Positions 32,057 through 41,964 of a stretch of DNA of 64,000 nt are shown one piece after another; the stretch's first letter is position 1, and each line of letters begins with the position of its first letter. Origin of the DNA: Dinghuibacter silviterrae. GTDB taxonomy: Bacteria; Bacteroidota; Bacteroidia; Chitinophagales; Chitinophagaceae. The position numbers and the translations under genes are program-made. The notes beneath the pieces are model-generated. The model saw only the letters and a program-made list of their open reading frames with translations. It did not search any database and had not been told where the DNA came from. The stretch is taken from contig NZ_SODV01000001.1 in the NCBI RefSeq assembly GCF_004366355.1, positions 2,914,001-2,978,000 on the forward strand. The letters are read 5' to 3'.

Positions 32057-32171
32057 CAATTGGTAATGGGCCGACTGATACGCTTATTTATTTCGTCACA
32101 CCCAAAACTTGCATTAAGGTATGCAAAAAGCTGCTTATTGTGCCCGGTCCTCCCGCGGGAACCGCCGGGCG

Positions 32172-35100
32172 ATGTACAAAATCCTGATGGTCATGAAATT
32201 GACTGCTGTTCTGATTACTTTTACCTTGCTCCAGGCCCATGCCTCGGGGGTCGCCCAGACCATTACCCTCAGCGGAAAAAACCTGGACATGAAGACGGTT
32301 TTTACCGCGATCAAAAAGCAGACGGGGTACGTTGCTTTTTCCAAGAAGGGGTTGCTGGAGGAGTGCAGCCCCATTTCCTTCACCGTACGGAACATGCCGC
32401 TGCAGGACTTCCTGGCGCTGGTCTCCCAGGGGCAGCCGTTTACCTACCTCATCGTGGACAAGACGATCTCGCTGTCGCGTAAGGAGGAACCGGTGCCACC
32501 CGCCCAGGAGGACACGCTTCATACGGTCAGCGGGCGGATTGTCGACGAGAACGGCCGGCCGCTCTCGGGTGCCTCCATTACGATCAAACACACAAAGACC
32601 GCGACGATGACCCAGGCCGACGGGTCCTTTACAGTAAGGGCGCGCGAGGGCGAGATCCTGGTCGTCACCTTCGTGGGTTTTACACCCCAGGAGGTCAGGA
32701 TATCGGCAACCCATTTGCGGTTTCCGTTTTCGGTACGGCTTCAGCAAAGTTCCAGCGAGCTGGACCAGCTCCAGGTCACGGCATACGGGACGACAACCAA
32801 ACGCCTGAACCCCGGCGATATTACGACCATTACGGCGAAGGATATTGAAAACAACCCGGTGACGAATGTCCTGGCGGCCATACAGGGCAGGGTTCCGGGT
32901 CTTTTTGTCCAACAGGTCTCGGGTCAGCCGGGGAGCGCCTTTAAGCTCAACGTCCGGGACGCCACCAACTTTTCCTCCGGGGCCATACCCCCCCTGGTCA
33001 TCGTGGACGGGGTGCGTTATCCAAACGGTACCCTGCCCGTGTCGACCAATACGTCGATCAGTCCGTATAACTTCCTGCAAGGGGGGAGCGCCTTGAACTT
33101 TATCAACCCCAACGACATCGCCAGCATCGACGTCCTCAAGGACGCCGACGCGACGGCCATCTACGGCTCCTCGGGTGCGTATGGGGTCATCATCATCACC
33201 ACCAAAAAGGCAAAACCGGAAGCCCCTGTCTTCAACGCCAATGTGTACACGGGGGTATCGGTCAACAATACGATGCCCAAGCTGCTGAACACCCAGCAAT
33301 ACCTGATGCTGCGGCAGGAGGCGTTGAAAAACAACAACCAGACCCCGGGTGCGGGGGACTATGACCTGAACGGCACCTGGTCATCCACCGCCTATACGGA
33401 CTGGCGGAAGGTATACTTAGGCTCCTCGGCCCAGTCGACCAATGCGAACCTGTCTTATAGCGGAGGCAATAAGAATACGTCGTACATGGTCAACGGCAGC
33501 TATATGAACAACGGCAACATCCAGCGCCACAAGGGGAGTTTTCAAAACGGCAACATCCGGTTCTCGCTGAATACCGCCACGAACGACAACAAATTCAACC
33601 TGAACCTTTCGGGCGGGTATTTGTTTTCGAAGGACGATATGGTCCCCTACGACTTTTCCCAGTCGACCGCCCTGGATGCGCCCAACGCGCCGTCTCCCTT
33701 CCTGTCCAACGGGAATATCAACTGGGCCGACAACGACCCCGACGGGCCCGGCACCGCTGGCAATATCAACCGGTTGTACAACAACCAGACGCACAACCTG
33801 CTGGCCAACGGGACCCTGGTCTACCGGCCGGTGACCGGTGTGACCCTGCGGACGATTTTCGGATACAACGATATCGTGGGTTCGGAACTGTCGGGCTATC
33901 CCACCACGACTATGTCGCCCACGACGACCAATGCCGCCCAGCAGACGTCTGCCGATTTTCACCATTATGACCAAAAGATGTTCAGCATATCGCCTTATGC
34001 CGAATACGACAGGAACCTTTTCCAAAAGGGCGACCTGAGCGTCAAGGCGGGTGGAGAAATCGACAACGGCAACACCCTCCAGGACGACATCGCCGGTAAA
34101 GGCTTTGCGTCGGACGCCCTGCTCAACGACCCCGCGGCGGCGTCCACCGTGACGTCGGGCTATAGCCAGACGCCCTACCGGGCACTAGGTTTTTACGGGA
34201 TCGTGAAATACGTATGGGACGGCAAGTACATCGTTGACTTCAACGGCCGGCGGGATGGCTCCACGCGTTTCGGGCCGGACAAGCGCTTTGGCAATTTCGG
34301 CTCGGTGGCCGCCGCATGGATTTTCAGCGAGGAAAACTTCGTGAAGGAACACCTCCGTTTTATCAGCTTCGGCAAACTGCGCGCCAGCACCGGTGTCGTC
34401 GGCGGAGACGCCATCAGGGACTATGCCTACCTCAGCACCTATAGCGCGGGTGGTGTGGCCTACGACGGCGCGACGACCCTGTATCCCAGCACGCTGGCCA
34501 ACCCCAACCTCCAGTGGGAAAAGAACCGCGATAAAGAAGTCGGTTTGGAGATGGGCTTCCTCAAAGACAGGGTCTTTGCCGAAGCCAGTTATTACCACAA
34601 TGAATCCTCCAACCAACTGGTCTCCCGGCCTGTATCCAGCGTCACGGGTTTTAGCCAATACGTGCTGAATTCGGACGCCGTGATTCGCACCAGCGGTTGG
34701 GAGATGTACCTGAATACCCGGAACCTGGTGACCCGGAATTTTACCTGGTCGACCCGGATCAACCTGTCCATTCCTACGAGCAAGCTGTTGCGGGCACCCA
34801 GCCAGGCCAACCAGAATACCAACTTCGTCGTCGGCAAACCCGTGACCGGTCTGCTTTTGTACAAATACGCCGGGGTGGACCCCCAGACCGGGTACTTCAT
34901 GTTTACCAACGCGAAGGGAACGACCCAGGACGACCTGCTGGACCTGACGCAGGCGGATAAAACACAGTTTGTCGACCAGGCGCCGAAGTACTACGGTGGG
35001 ATACAAAATACGTTTACCTACAAGCAGTTTTCCCTCGACTTTTTCCTGAACTATACCAACCGGAGGGGGGAAAACGCCCTTGCCCAGTCGGGTTATCTCT

Positions 35101-35465
35101 TTGGGATGTTCGACATCAACGGTACCAAAGACTGGTTGCGCCGCTGGCAAAACCCGGGCGACAAAACCGACATGCCCAAGGTAACGACCAACCTTTTCGA
35201 CGCCTATTTCCGTCTCCAGGAATATATGAACAGCACGGGTGCGTATACCAACGCCTCCTACATCCGGTTGTCGAACGTGAACCTCCGCTACCAGTTTTCA
35301 AAGGACCTGGTCCGGAAGATGCACCTGCGCGACCTGTCGGTTTTTTTCCAGGGACAGAACCTCCTGACCATTTCGCACTTCGGCGGCCTGGATCCGGAAA
35401 ACATGAACGCGGGCGTCATCCCCCCCTTGCGCGTATTCACCGGCGGGATCAATCTTTCACTTTAA
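32172..35465 (+). CDS. SusC/RagA-type TonB-dependent transporter with STN domain (module 2)
   Basis: Outer-membrane transporter of about 1097 residues from the ATG at 32172 (MYKILMVMKLTAVLITF), preferred because it yields a standard signal peptide; 32121 and 32193 are alternatives. Parts: signal peptide, STN domain (ITLSGKNLDMKTVFTAIKKQTGY), CarboxypepD_reg domain (SGRIVDENGRPLSGASITI), plug (VLAAIQGRVPGLFVQQVSG; LKDADATAIYGSSGAYGVI), and beta barrel ending TGGINLSL. The STN domain implies sensing through FecR. Sequence similarity to the module 1 SusC is evident in the plug and C-terminus. Confidence 0.95.
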   Translation: MYKILMVMKLTAVLITFTLLQAHASGVAQTITLSGKNLDMKTVFTAIKKQTGYVAFSKKGLLEECSPISFTVRNMPLQDFLALVSQGQPFTYLIVDKTISLSRKEEPVPPAQEDTLHTVSGRIVDENGRPLSGASITIKHTKTATMTQADGSFTVRAREGEILVVTFVGFTPQEVRISATHLRFPFSVRLQQSSSELDQLQVTAYGTTTKRLNPGDITTITAKDIENNPVTNVLAAIQGRVPGLFVQQVSGQPGSAFKLNVRDATNFSSGAIPPLVIVDGVRYPNGTLPVSTNTSISPYNFLQGGSALNFINPNDIASIDVLKDADATAIYGSSGAYGVIIITTKKAKPEAPVFNANVYTGVSVNNTMPKLLNTQQYLMLRQEALKNNNQTPGAGDYDLNGTWSSTAYTDWRKVYLGSSAQSTNANLSYSGGNKNTSYMVNGSYMNNGNIQRHKGSFQNGNIRFSLNTATNDNKFNLNLSGGYLFSKDDMVPYDFSQSTALDAPNAPSPFLSNGNINWADNDPDGPGTAGNINRLYNNQTHNLLANGTLVYRPVTGVTLRTIFGYNDIVGSELSGYPTTTMSPTTTNAAQQTSADFHHYDQKMFSISPYAEYDRNLFQKGDLSVKAGGEIDNGNTLQDDIAGKGFASDALLNDPAAASTVTSGYSQTPYRALGFYGIVKYVWDGKYIVDFNGRRDGSTRFGPDKRFGNFGSVAAAWIFSEENFVKEHLRFISFGKLRASTGVVGGDAIRDYAYLSTYSAGGVAYDGATTLYPSTLANPNLQWEKNRDKEVGLEMGFLKDRVFAEASYYHNESSNQLVSRPVSSVTGFSQYVLNSDAVIRTSGWEMYLNTRNLVTRNFTWSTRINLSIPTSKLLRAPSQANQNTNFVVGKPVTGLLLYKYAGVDPQTGYFMFTNAKGTTQDDLLDLTQADKTQFVDQAPKYYGGIQNTFTYKQFSLDFFLNYTNRRGENALAQSGYLFGMFDINGTKDWLRRWQNPGDKTDMPKVTTNLFDAYFRLQEYMNSTGAYTNASYIRLSNVNLRYQFSKDLVRKMHLRDLSVFFQGQNLLTISHFGGLDPENMNAGVIPPLRVFTGGINLSL

Positions 35466-35477
35466 TGTCTTGACACC

Positions 35478-36884
35478 ATGAAACGTATCATCATATTTTT
35501 GGCGCTGCTGCCTTTCGCCGCCTGCAAAAAGTACCTGGACGAACCGCTGCCGTCCGGTACCATCAACGAATCCAACGCCTTTGTCTCTGACGACGCCGTC
35601 TCCTCCGTGGTGACGGCTACGCTGGCCAACCTGATCGATAACGGGATGTTTGGCGGTTCCGCTTCCGGCAACCTGGCGTACACGACCGCTTTATATACCG
35701 ACGAGACCAGGTACCTCAATGTCAACACGACCAACATGTATTACTATTACATGGACGCGCTGACCCCGGCCATGGTCAACGACTGGACGTCGAGCTATAG
35801 CCAACTCTACGCCGTCAACGCCGCGCTGGAGGGTATCCAGTCGACCACGGCCAACCTTTACCACAAGAACCAGTGGCTGGGGGAATGTTATTTTGTCCGG
35901 GGCGTATTGCTCTTCTACCTGACAAACCTGTACGGGAACGTTCCTTTGGTCACTACTTCCTCCTACGCCACCAATAACGTGATGGGCCGGACACCCCAGG
36001 CCCTGGTGTACCACCAGATAACGGCCGACCTCCTCCAGGCGCAAAGCCTTTTGCAGACCACTTACGCAGACGGATACGGCAACACGACTACGCACCGGGT
36101 GCGTCCGAACCGGTATGCCGCCGCCGCCCTTCTGTCAAAGGTGTATTTATACGAAGGCGTTTGGGACAGCGCGGAAGCCGAAGCGGATACCGTTCTCGCC
36201 TCCTCTTCCTACGCCCTCGCACCGGTCGCGAGCGCCTTCAACCTGAATGGGTCCGAGACGATTTTTGCCATGAATTCGTACCCCGGCAGCGCCGTCAACG
36301 AGTATAGCCTTTATGTCAACGGCATGCCGGCCACGGTGACCACCCCCACGTCCAACAGCGTGTATGCCTGCCTGGATACCCAGCTCGTCCATACCTTCGA
36401 GACCGGCGACGCCCGTCTGGCCAACTGGGTGCGGGTGGTACAAGGCACCGCACCCGTCATGACGTACTACTTCCCTTACAAATACGCCAGCTCGACCGCG
36501 GGCGCCCAAAACGTCCTGCTCCTCCGTACCGGGGAGGTCTACCTGATCCGCGCCGAGGCCAGGGCGGAGCAAAACAACCTGAGCGGGGCAGCGTCCGACC
36601 TGAACGCCGTCCGCGCCAGGGCCACCCTGGCCGCCACCACAGCCACCGACCAGCAAGGCCTGCTCAACGCGATCGCCCACGAGCGCCGCGTGGAACTCTT
36701 CACCGAGTTCGGCAACCGCTTCTTCGACCTCAAACGGACCGGGAAGATCGATTCGGTGATGACGGCTTTCGCCCCGATCAAAGGCGCGACCTGGAGCGCT
36801 TACATGAAGTTGTACCCGCTGCCGCTGAATGACCTTCTTCAGGATCCTAACCTGACGCAAAATCCCGGATACCCGTCTAACTAA
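35478..36884 (+). CDS. SusD/RagB family outer-membrane lipoprotein (module 2)
   Basis: Lipoprotein of 468 residues. The lipobox FAAC is followed by KKYLDEPLP, nearly the same start as the module 1 SusD. Helical framework motifs NQWLGECYFVRGVLLFYLTNLYGNVPL and RAEARAEQNNLSGAASDLNAVRARA are closely shared with module 1, which suggests the two modules are paralogues that diverged in ligand specificity. It starts 12 bases after susC and ends five before the TlpA gene. Confidence 0.95.
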   Translation: MKRIIIFLALLPFAACKKYLDEPLPSGTINESNAFVSDDAVSSVVTATLANLIDNGMFGGSASGNLAYTTALYTDETRYLNVNTTNMYYYYMDALTPAMVNDWTSSYSQLYAVNAALEGIQSTTANLYHKNQWLGECYFVRGVLLFYLTNLYGNVPLVTTSSYATNNVMGRTPQALVYHQITADLLQAQSLLQTTYADGYGNTTTHRVRPNRYAAAALLSKVYLYEGVWDSAEAEADTVLASSSYALAPVASAFNLNGSETIFAMNSYPGSAVNEYSLYVNGMPATVTTPTSNSVYACLDTQLVHTFETGDARLANWVRVVQGTAPVMTYYFPYKYASSTAGAQNVLLLRTGEVYLIRAEARAEQNNLSGAASDLNAVRARATLAATTATDQQGLLNAIAHERRVELFTEFGNRFFDLKRTGKIDSVMTAFAPIKGATWSAYMKLYPLPLNDLLQDPNLTQNPGYPSN

Positions 36885-36889
36885 ACACG

Positions 36890-38059
36890 ATGATAAAGAA
36901 TTGGATCTATCTTGCGCTCGCCCTGGCACCGATCGGGGCGGGCGCTCAAACTGCCGCGGGGGCGCGCCCGGGCGGGACATCCGCCGCCGCGCCCACCTTC
37001 GACCTCCACATCCGCCTCACCGCGGCACCACCCGTCCCCAAAGCCTACCTCGTCACCGAATTCGAGATGACCGACCAGAAGGTCCTCGATTCCGCGGTGC
37101 TCGTGAAAGGCGCCTGCACCTTTAAAGGCCCGGTGACCGACCCGGCCCAAAAGGTCACGCTCGTCGTCGGCCACCTGAACGTCCGTGATGCCGACAGCCG
37201 GGAAATCTTCCTGGAAGCCGGCCGTATTCTCCTCCAGGGCCGCGACTCCATCCGGACGGCATCCATCAAAGCGCCCGCGCTCAACATGGCCTACGCAGAC
37301 TACGCACAGACCGTGCTCGAACCGGTGAATCGTGTCGGCCGGGGGCTGAACGCAGCGTACCAGGCGGCTTCCGAAGAAAGGCGGAAAAGCCCTGCCTTTA
37401 TGGACAGCCTGAAAATGGTGATGCGGTTCGCCTGGCACCTGCGCGACTCGCTGAAAACCGCGTATATCGCAGGGCACCCCGATACGTATGTCAGCCTCCT
37501 GGCGTTACAGGAGCTGGCCGGAAAGGACATCGACCTGTCAAAGATCGAACCCCTTTTTGACGGACTCTCCGACAGCGTGCGGTCCAGTAAGGCGGGACAG
37601 GCGTTTGCGGCCGTCCTCGAACGGGCGCGCCCGACTTCCATTGGCGCAGTGGCGCCCGACTTCAGCGAACCGGACACGAGCGGCGCGGCCGTCCGTTTGT
37701 CGGACTTCCGCGGCAAGTACGTCCTCCTGGACTTTTGGGCGTCCTGGTGCGGACCCTGCCGGGCCGAAAACCCGAACGTTGTAAAGGCGTACGCCGCCTT
37801 TAAGGATAAAAATTTCACCGTCCTGGGGGTGTCCCTGGATGGAGAGAACACCAAAGGCGCCTGGTTAAAAGCCATACAAAAAGACAGCCTTACCTGGACC
37901 CAGGTTTCCGACCTGCAGGCCTGGAACAACGCGGCGGCTAAGAAATATGGCATCCGCTCCATCCCGCAGAATTTCCTCATCGACCCGCAGGGGAAGATTG
38001 TGGGGAAGAACCTGAGGGGCGAAGAGTTGGAAAAACAACTGGGCGCGCTGGGGTTGTAA
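36890..38059 (+). CDS. DUF4369-TlpA thioredoxin fusion (module 2)
   Basis: Exported protein of 389 residues. A signal peptide (about 1-20) precedes a DUF4369-type beta domain (about 33-140) and a helical linker. The TlpA/AhpC-TSA thioredoxin domain (about 250-389) has the active site WASWCGPC (C287/C290). Bacteroidota commonly encode such proteins behind SusC/SusD pairs, where they probably serve as membrane- or periplasm-located disulfide reductases. It is the last gene of module 2; a strong hairpin follows its stop. Confidence 0.92.
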   Translation: MIKNWIYLALALAPIGAGAQTAAGARPGGTSAAAPTFDLHIRLTAAPPVPKAYLVTEFEMTDQKVLDSAVLVKGACTFKGPVTDPAQKVTLVVGHLNVRDADSREIFLEAGRILLQGRDSIRTASIKAPALNMAYADYAQTVLEPVNRVGRGLNAAYQAASEERRKSPAFMDSLKMVMRFAWHLRDSLKTAYIAGHPDTYVSLLALQELAGKDIDLSKIEPLFDGLSDSVRSSKAGQAFAAVLERARPTSIGAVAPDFSEPDTSGAAVRLSDFRGKYVLLDFWASWCGPCRAENPNVVKAYAAFKDKNFTVLGVSLDGENTKGAWLKAIQKDSLTWTQVSDLQAWNNAAAKKYGIRSIPQNFLIDPQGKIVGKNLRGEELEKQLGALGL

Positions 38060-38072
38060 AGCGGCGGCGCGC

Positions 38073-38110
38073 CGCCCGTACTGCGGCGCGCCCGCGTCGC
38101 AGTACGGGCG
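38073..38110. terminator. Strong symmetric hairpin between convergent genes
   Basis: CGCCCGTACTGCG (38073-38085) and its exact reverse complement CGCAGTACGGGCG (38098-38110) form a 13-bp perfect stem with a 12-base GC-rich loop. It fills the gap between the TlpA stop (38059) and the minus-strand stop at 38111. There is no T-run, so intrinsic termination is uncertain; a bidirectional transcript-end or 3'-stabilising structure is likely. Confidence 0.6.
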
Positions 38111-40567
38111 CTAACGCCCTCCCGTCTTCCTCGTATCCTCTGTCTCCACAATCATCTCCTTGTGCGCCCACCGCCCATCCGCGGTAATCCCCTCGACAAC
38201 GACCTTAAACCGTTTGGTGATGTCGTTGTTGAAGAAGTCGAGCTTTGCCCGGCGGGTTTTGGTATCGAGCAGCACAAAGGGCTGCCAGAACAGGGTGGGG
38301 CGGAGGTCGGTGGAATCCGGGGGCGGGGCCGTCTGGATGCTGGCGTAGTCCGGGGAGTAGAATTCTTTCGGGGCCGTGTAACCGATGACGACGGTGTTGT
38401 CGAGGGACTTGAAGTCCGCGGGCGCCGATTTCTCTCCTTTTTTGGTATAGATCGCGATACCGCCGTTGGCGCCGCCCATGCCCATAAACGGGGGACGGAA
38501 AACCTTGATATAGGCGACGTCGGTCATGCTGATGTTTTGGAGGGTTTGGGCGTCCACGGGCATTTCGTCGAGGTAAAGACCGGGGGAGCCGCCCCTCCAG
38601 GTAAGGCTGGTCGGTCCGGATCCGGTGGTGATCTGCAGACCGGCCACCCTGCCCTGGAGGTATTGGAAGACGCTCTGCATGGATTGCGCGACGGGATCGT
38701 TTGCGACGTCAAACTGGTACCCGTCCCCGCCGGAAAAAAGACCGGAGGCATATTTCTCGTCGAGGAGCTGTTCAGGGGACTTGGTGGGCGCCTTGATGAC
38801 GATGGTCGCCAGGTTTTTGACCTTGAAGATCCCCGAGGTGTCGTGGACAAGGCGCTGGAAGTCTTTTTCGTGCACCATCACGGAAGAATCGATGGGCGGG
38901 GCTACGGTATCGGGCAACCCGATGTTGCCGACGCCTTTGAAAAGACCGTTGTCCATACGGACGGTCGCCGAACCAAAGAGGTCCCTTTTGTTGAACTGGT
39001 AGTAGATCTTTTGCTGGCCAAAAACAAAGTAATGCGGGACCTGGAAGTTCCCGCCGGTGTCGATCTCGGCAAAAAGAAAGCGGTGCGCCTTGCCCCCGTC
39101 GTCGGTGATGAGGTTGATGGTACCCATGTCTTTCATCATTTTGGCAGGGACGCCATATACGGCCCCGCGAAGGGACATGACGCTGTCGGGCATGTAGGTC
39201 AACCGGGGATACGCCTTGTGTACGATGACATTCCAGTCGTACCGTCTCCAGCCGTTGGTCAGCATGACGAGGTCGACTTCCTTGCGGACGCTGTCGATGG
39301 GGTTGGAGATATAGTCCCAGGGTTTGTACACCTTGCCCCTGAGGTCGCTGGTCAGCAAAAGGTTGGAAATGATGTTGTCGCCTTTGGCATCCTCCGGGGC
39401 GTCGAGGTCGGCGTCGGTCACGGAAACCGACAGGTTGCTTTTGACCTGGTCTGCGTATTCGATCTCCAACTGGTTCTCCGCCCGTTTGTCAAACTTGGTA
39501 TACAAGGCGTGGATGGCGGGGTAGAACATGTACTCGTTGTTGTCCACGAAGCTGATGCGCTCCGCCACGGGTTGCCAGTCCGCGTCGAATATGGTCACGG
39601 TAACGATGCCGCTGGGCAGCGAGGCGGTATTAAACGCCTGCCGGACGATTTCCCCGTCCTGAAGGTGTAGCGTGGCAAGGTAAAACACCTGGCCTCCGGT
39701 ATGGGCGATGAGGTGGAACGTGGTGGCCACGCTGTCCCCCGTGACGGCTTCGACCGTATAGATCTTGGCCGAATCCTGGCTATCGATGCTGAGGGATACG
39801 CCGTTGGGCCTGGCGGCCGGTAATGGCGTCGTGTGCGCCGTGCCCGCCTTGTCTTTCCAGACGGCCTGGTAGGTCATGCCCTTGACGGGTGTGAAAATAA
39901 AGGTCCCCATGCCATCCCTTACGCTGGCAAACGTTGCTTTTTTCACCCCCTTCGCATCTACCACGGTCCCTTGTACCTCGACCGGGAGGCCGTCGGGGCC
40001 GGTGGCTTTAAACGCGACCCGGCTGTCAACGCCGTCGATATAGTCACCGCCTTCCGGGAAGAAACGGAGCTGGGTGCCGCCGGCGGTTGCGGTGACATGG
40101 GGTGCGCCCGTCTTTATAACAACGGTATGGCCCGCCGGCAGCGGCGCTGTCGTATTCAATACCCGGACGGTCCTATAGTATAAAAAGGCCGAGTCATAGT
40201 TGAGCATGTAGCGCGTATACGCCCGGAGGCTGATGGTCGTGGCCTTGTAGGAAGCAGGGAGTACAAAGGAGCCCGCCGCGGAAGATTCGACCAGGGGCGC
40301 CGTGTTGCGGTCCAGCACCCGCCCATGGTCGTCCAGCAGTTCCACAAAAACATTTTTGCTAAGGGCAGAGGGTACGCCCTCGTTGGTCACATACGCTTTA
40401 TACCAGATCGACTCGCCGGTGTTGTAGGCGCTCCGGTCCAGATGGAGGTATACCTTTTCCCTCGGATAGGCTTCGGTATAAATGTGCATCAGGGTGTCGA
40501 TGCGTTGGGCGGTAGCGGTAGAAAGACCAATGGCCAAGGCTGAAATTGTCAGGACGTACCTCATCAT
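38111..40567 (-). CDS. Macroglobulin-like (MG2) protein with C-terminal TonB-plug domain
   Basis: Exported protein of 818 residues belonging to a Bacteroidota family that combines macroglobulin-type domains with a barrel-less TonB-dependent receptor plug. A signal peptide is at 1-20. The MG2-like start AYPREKVYLHLDRSAYNTGE... is typical (about 30-130). The plug-like part (about 615-720) shows YLQGRVAGLQITTGSG and NGGIAIYTKKG, and KEFYSPDYA follows near the end. Function is not established; surface peptide or protein handling has been suggested for relatives. It has its own -7-type box and is followed by no further gene on its strand before the hairpin. Confidence 0.85.
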   Translation of the reverse strand: MMRYVLTISALAIGLSTATAQRIDTLMHIYTEAYPREKVYLHLDRSAYNTGESIWYKAYVTNEGVPSALSKNVFVELLDDHGRVLDRNTAPLVESSAAGSFVLPASYKATTISLRAYTRYMLNYDSAFLYYRTVRVLNTTAPLPAGHTVVIKTGAPHVTATAGGTQLRFFPEGGDYIDGVDSRVAFKATGPDGLPVEVQGTVVDAKGVKKATFASVRDGMGTFIFTPVKGMTYQAVWKDKAGTAHTTPLPAARPNGVSLSIDSQDSAKIYTVEAVTGDSVATTFHLIAHTGGQVFYLATLHLQDGEIVRQAFNTASLPSGIVTVTIFDADWQPVAERISFVDNNEYMFYPAIHALYTKFDKRAENQLEIEYADQVKSNLSVSVTDADLDAPEDAKGDNIISNLLLTSDLRGKVYKPWDYISNPIDSVRKEVDLVMLTNGWRRYDWNVIVHKAYPRLTYMPDSVMSLRGAVYGVPAKMMKDMGTINLITDDGGKAHRFLFAEIDTGGNFQVPHYFVFGQQKIYYQFNKRDLFGSATVRMDNGLFKGVGNIGLPDTVAPPIDSSVMVHEKDFQRLVHDTSGIFKVKNLATIVIKAPTKSPEQLLDEKYASGLFSGGDGYQFDVANDPVAQSMQSVFQYLQGRVAGLQITTGSGPTSLTWRGGSPGLYLDEMPVDAQTLQNISMTDVAYIKVFRPPFMGMGGANGGIAIYTKKGEKSAPADFKSLDNTVVIGYTAPKEFYSPDYASIQTAPPPDSTDLRPTLFWQPFVLLDTKTRRAKLDFFNNDITKRFKVVVEGITADGRWAHKEMIVETEDTRKTGGR

Positions 40568-40572
40568 GACAT

Positions 40573-40580
40573 CAAAAATA
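40573..40580 (-). promoter_or_regulatory. -7-type box TATTTTTG five bases before the MG2-plug gene
   Basis: On the minus strand TATTTTTG is an exact TAnnTTTG match five bases before the ATG at 40567, in the 17-base gap after the GH27 gene. It suggests independent transcription of the MG2-plug gene. Confidence 0.45.
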
Positions 40581-40584
40581 GCGA

Positions 40585-41940
40585 TTACCGGGTCGAAAAC
40601 CTGAACAAGCCGGCCCCGTGCGGGTTGATCAACCGGTTATAGGAAGAACGGAATACACCGATGTCCTCTTTCCGCCAAAGATCCCTAATGGCGACGCCAC
40701 CCTTGAAACCCAGGTCCTTTAGGGATACCGTGACGTTGGCGGGTACATCGTTCAGGTTGAACAAGGCGACATAAAGGTCCTTGCTGCCCTGGACGTGGGA
40801 GTACCATACGACCATCCCGTCGCGGTCATACAACAACCGCGGATCGGCGCCTTCCTGGTCCACCGCCAGGACTTCGTCGTTGGTAAAAAGGGACAGCTCG
40901 AAGGGCCGGTTTTCCGGCAGGTTGCCCCCCAGCATCAGGGGCGAACGATAGATACACCAGAAGGTGATATGCGTATACGCCTCGTCTTCGGTAAACCGGC
41001 TATAGCGTTCTTCGCCCACCGGACCCCGCTTGGACAGCTTGCCGAGCTGGATCATGTCGCAGTCGGGCCAGTGCCCGGGGCCGCCCACGCCCTGCCACTG
41101 ACGCGCGTAGGTCATCATAGAGATGATTTCCTTCCAGTTGTCCCAGAAGTCATCCGCCATCCGCCACATATTGGCGTGCGCGGCGACGTGGGTGCTGTCT
41201 GTCAACGGAGTCGCGCCCGGGGAAACACTCAGGACGACGGTCCGGCCGCATTGGTCGATCGCCTTGCGGTACCCTTCTACCTCGGCGGTGCTGTATGGCC
41301 GGGACAAGTCGTCCACCTTTATAAAGTCAACGCCCCAGGAGGCGTAGAGGGTCAAAAGCGAATTCAGGTATTCCTGGGCGCCGGGTTTGCGCATATCGAG
41401 ACCGTACATGTGGTTCATCCACTCACATTTGGAATTCGTGTCCGCGATCATGTCGGCCGTAATGCCCGGCGCGCCCAGCACCGGCGTTTTTGCCCAAACC
41501 GCCTGGCGCGGGATGCCCCGCATGACGTGGATGCCGAATTTCAGACCCAGCCCGTGTACATAGTCCGCCAGGGGCTTGAAACCCTTCCCGCCAAAGGCAG
41601 TGGGAAACTTGGTGGGTTGCGGTGTCAACCGCCCATACCCGTCCATGGTGAGCCAGGGGATATACGAGCCATCCTGCAAACGCTTCTGGAACGGGTTACC
41701 GATATGGCTGCCCGGTGGGTTGTCGTAAGACCAGAGAAAGTCGACGACGACGTACTGCCAGCCGTAGGGCTTCAGATAGGTCGCCATATAGTCGGCGTTG
41801 GCTTTGACCTCGTCTTCGTGGACGGCGGAGCCGAAACAATTGTAGCTGTTCCAGCCCATGGGAGGGGTGGGAGCTGGGTTTTGTGCGGTCGCGCACAGGA
41901 GCGACACGGTCGTTATGGCAAGGCAAAAAAAGCGCTTCAT
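40585..41940 (-). CDS. Glycoside hydrolase family 27 (alpha-galactosidase-like)
   Basis: Exported enzyme of 451 residues with a signal peptide (about 1-19). PPMGWNSYNCFG is the classic GH27 start of the (beta/alpha)8 barrel. The nucleophile aspartate is D210 in FIKVDDLS, and the acid/base aspartate D263 or D264 lies in WRMADDFWDNW. A C-terminal beta domain follows (residues about 350-451). The reaction is release of alpha-linked galactose, though some GH27 members use N-acetylgalactosamine or L-arabinopyranose. It lies in a minus-strand run with a lipoprotein and GH39. Confidence 0.92.
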   Translation of the reverse strand: MKRFFCLAITTVSLLCATAQNPAPTPPMGWNSYNCFGSAVHEDEVKANADYMATYLKPYGWQYVVVDFLWSYDNPPGSHIGNPFQKRLQDGSYIPWLTMDGYGRLTPQPTKFPTAFGGKGFKPLADYVHGLGLKFGIHVMRGIPRQAVWAKTPVLGAPGITADMIADTNSKCEWMNHMYGLDMRKPGAQEYLNSLLTLYASWGVDFIKVDDLSRPYSTAEVEGYRKAIDQCGRTVVLSVSPGATPLTDSTHVAAHANMWRMADDFWDNWKEIISMMTYARQWQGVGGPGHWPDCDMIQLGKLSKRGPVGEERYSRFTEDEAYTHITFWCIYRSPLMLGGNLPENRPFELSLFTNDEVLAVDQEGADPRLLYDRDGMVVWYSHVQGSKDLYVALFNLNDVPANVTVSLKDLGFKGGVAIRDLWRKEDIGVFRSSYNRLINPHGAGLFRFSTR

Positions 41941-41944
41941 TGCC

Positions 41945-41952
41945 TAAAAATA
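41945..41952 (-). promoter_or_regulatory. -7-like box TATTTTTA four bases before the GH27 gene
   Basis: On the minus strand TATTTTTA lies four bases before the ATG at 41940 in the 24-base gap after the lipoprotein gene. It is one base off TAnnTTTG. Confidence 0.35.
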
Positions 41953-41964
41953 AACCTTTTCACC

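Noticed and set aside
32088-33299. Antisense open frame of 403 codons over the start of the module 2 susC
   Set aside because: It has no domain and lies opposite the STN and plug region of a clear SusC.
38162-39670. Antisense open frame of 502 codons over the MG2-plug gene
   Set aside because: Low-complexity Gly/Val/Asp-rich translation with no domain; the opposite strand encodes the recognisable protein.
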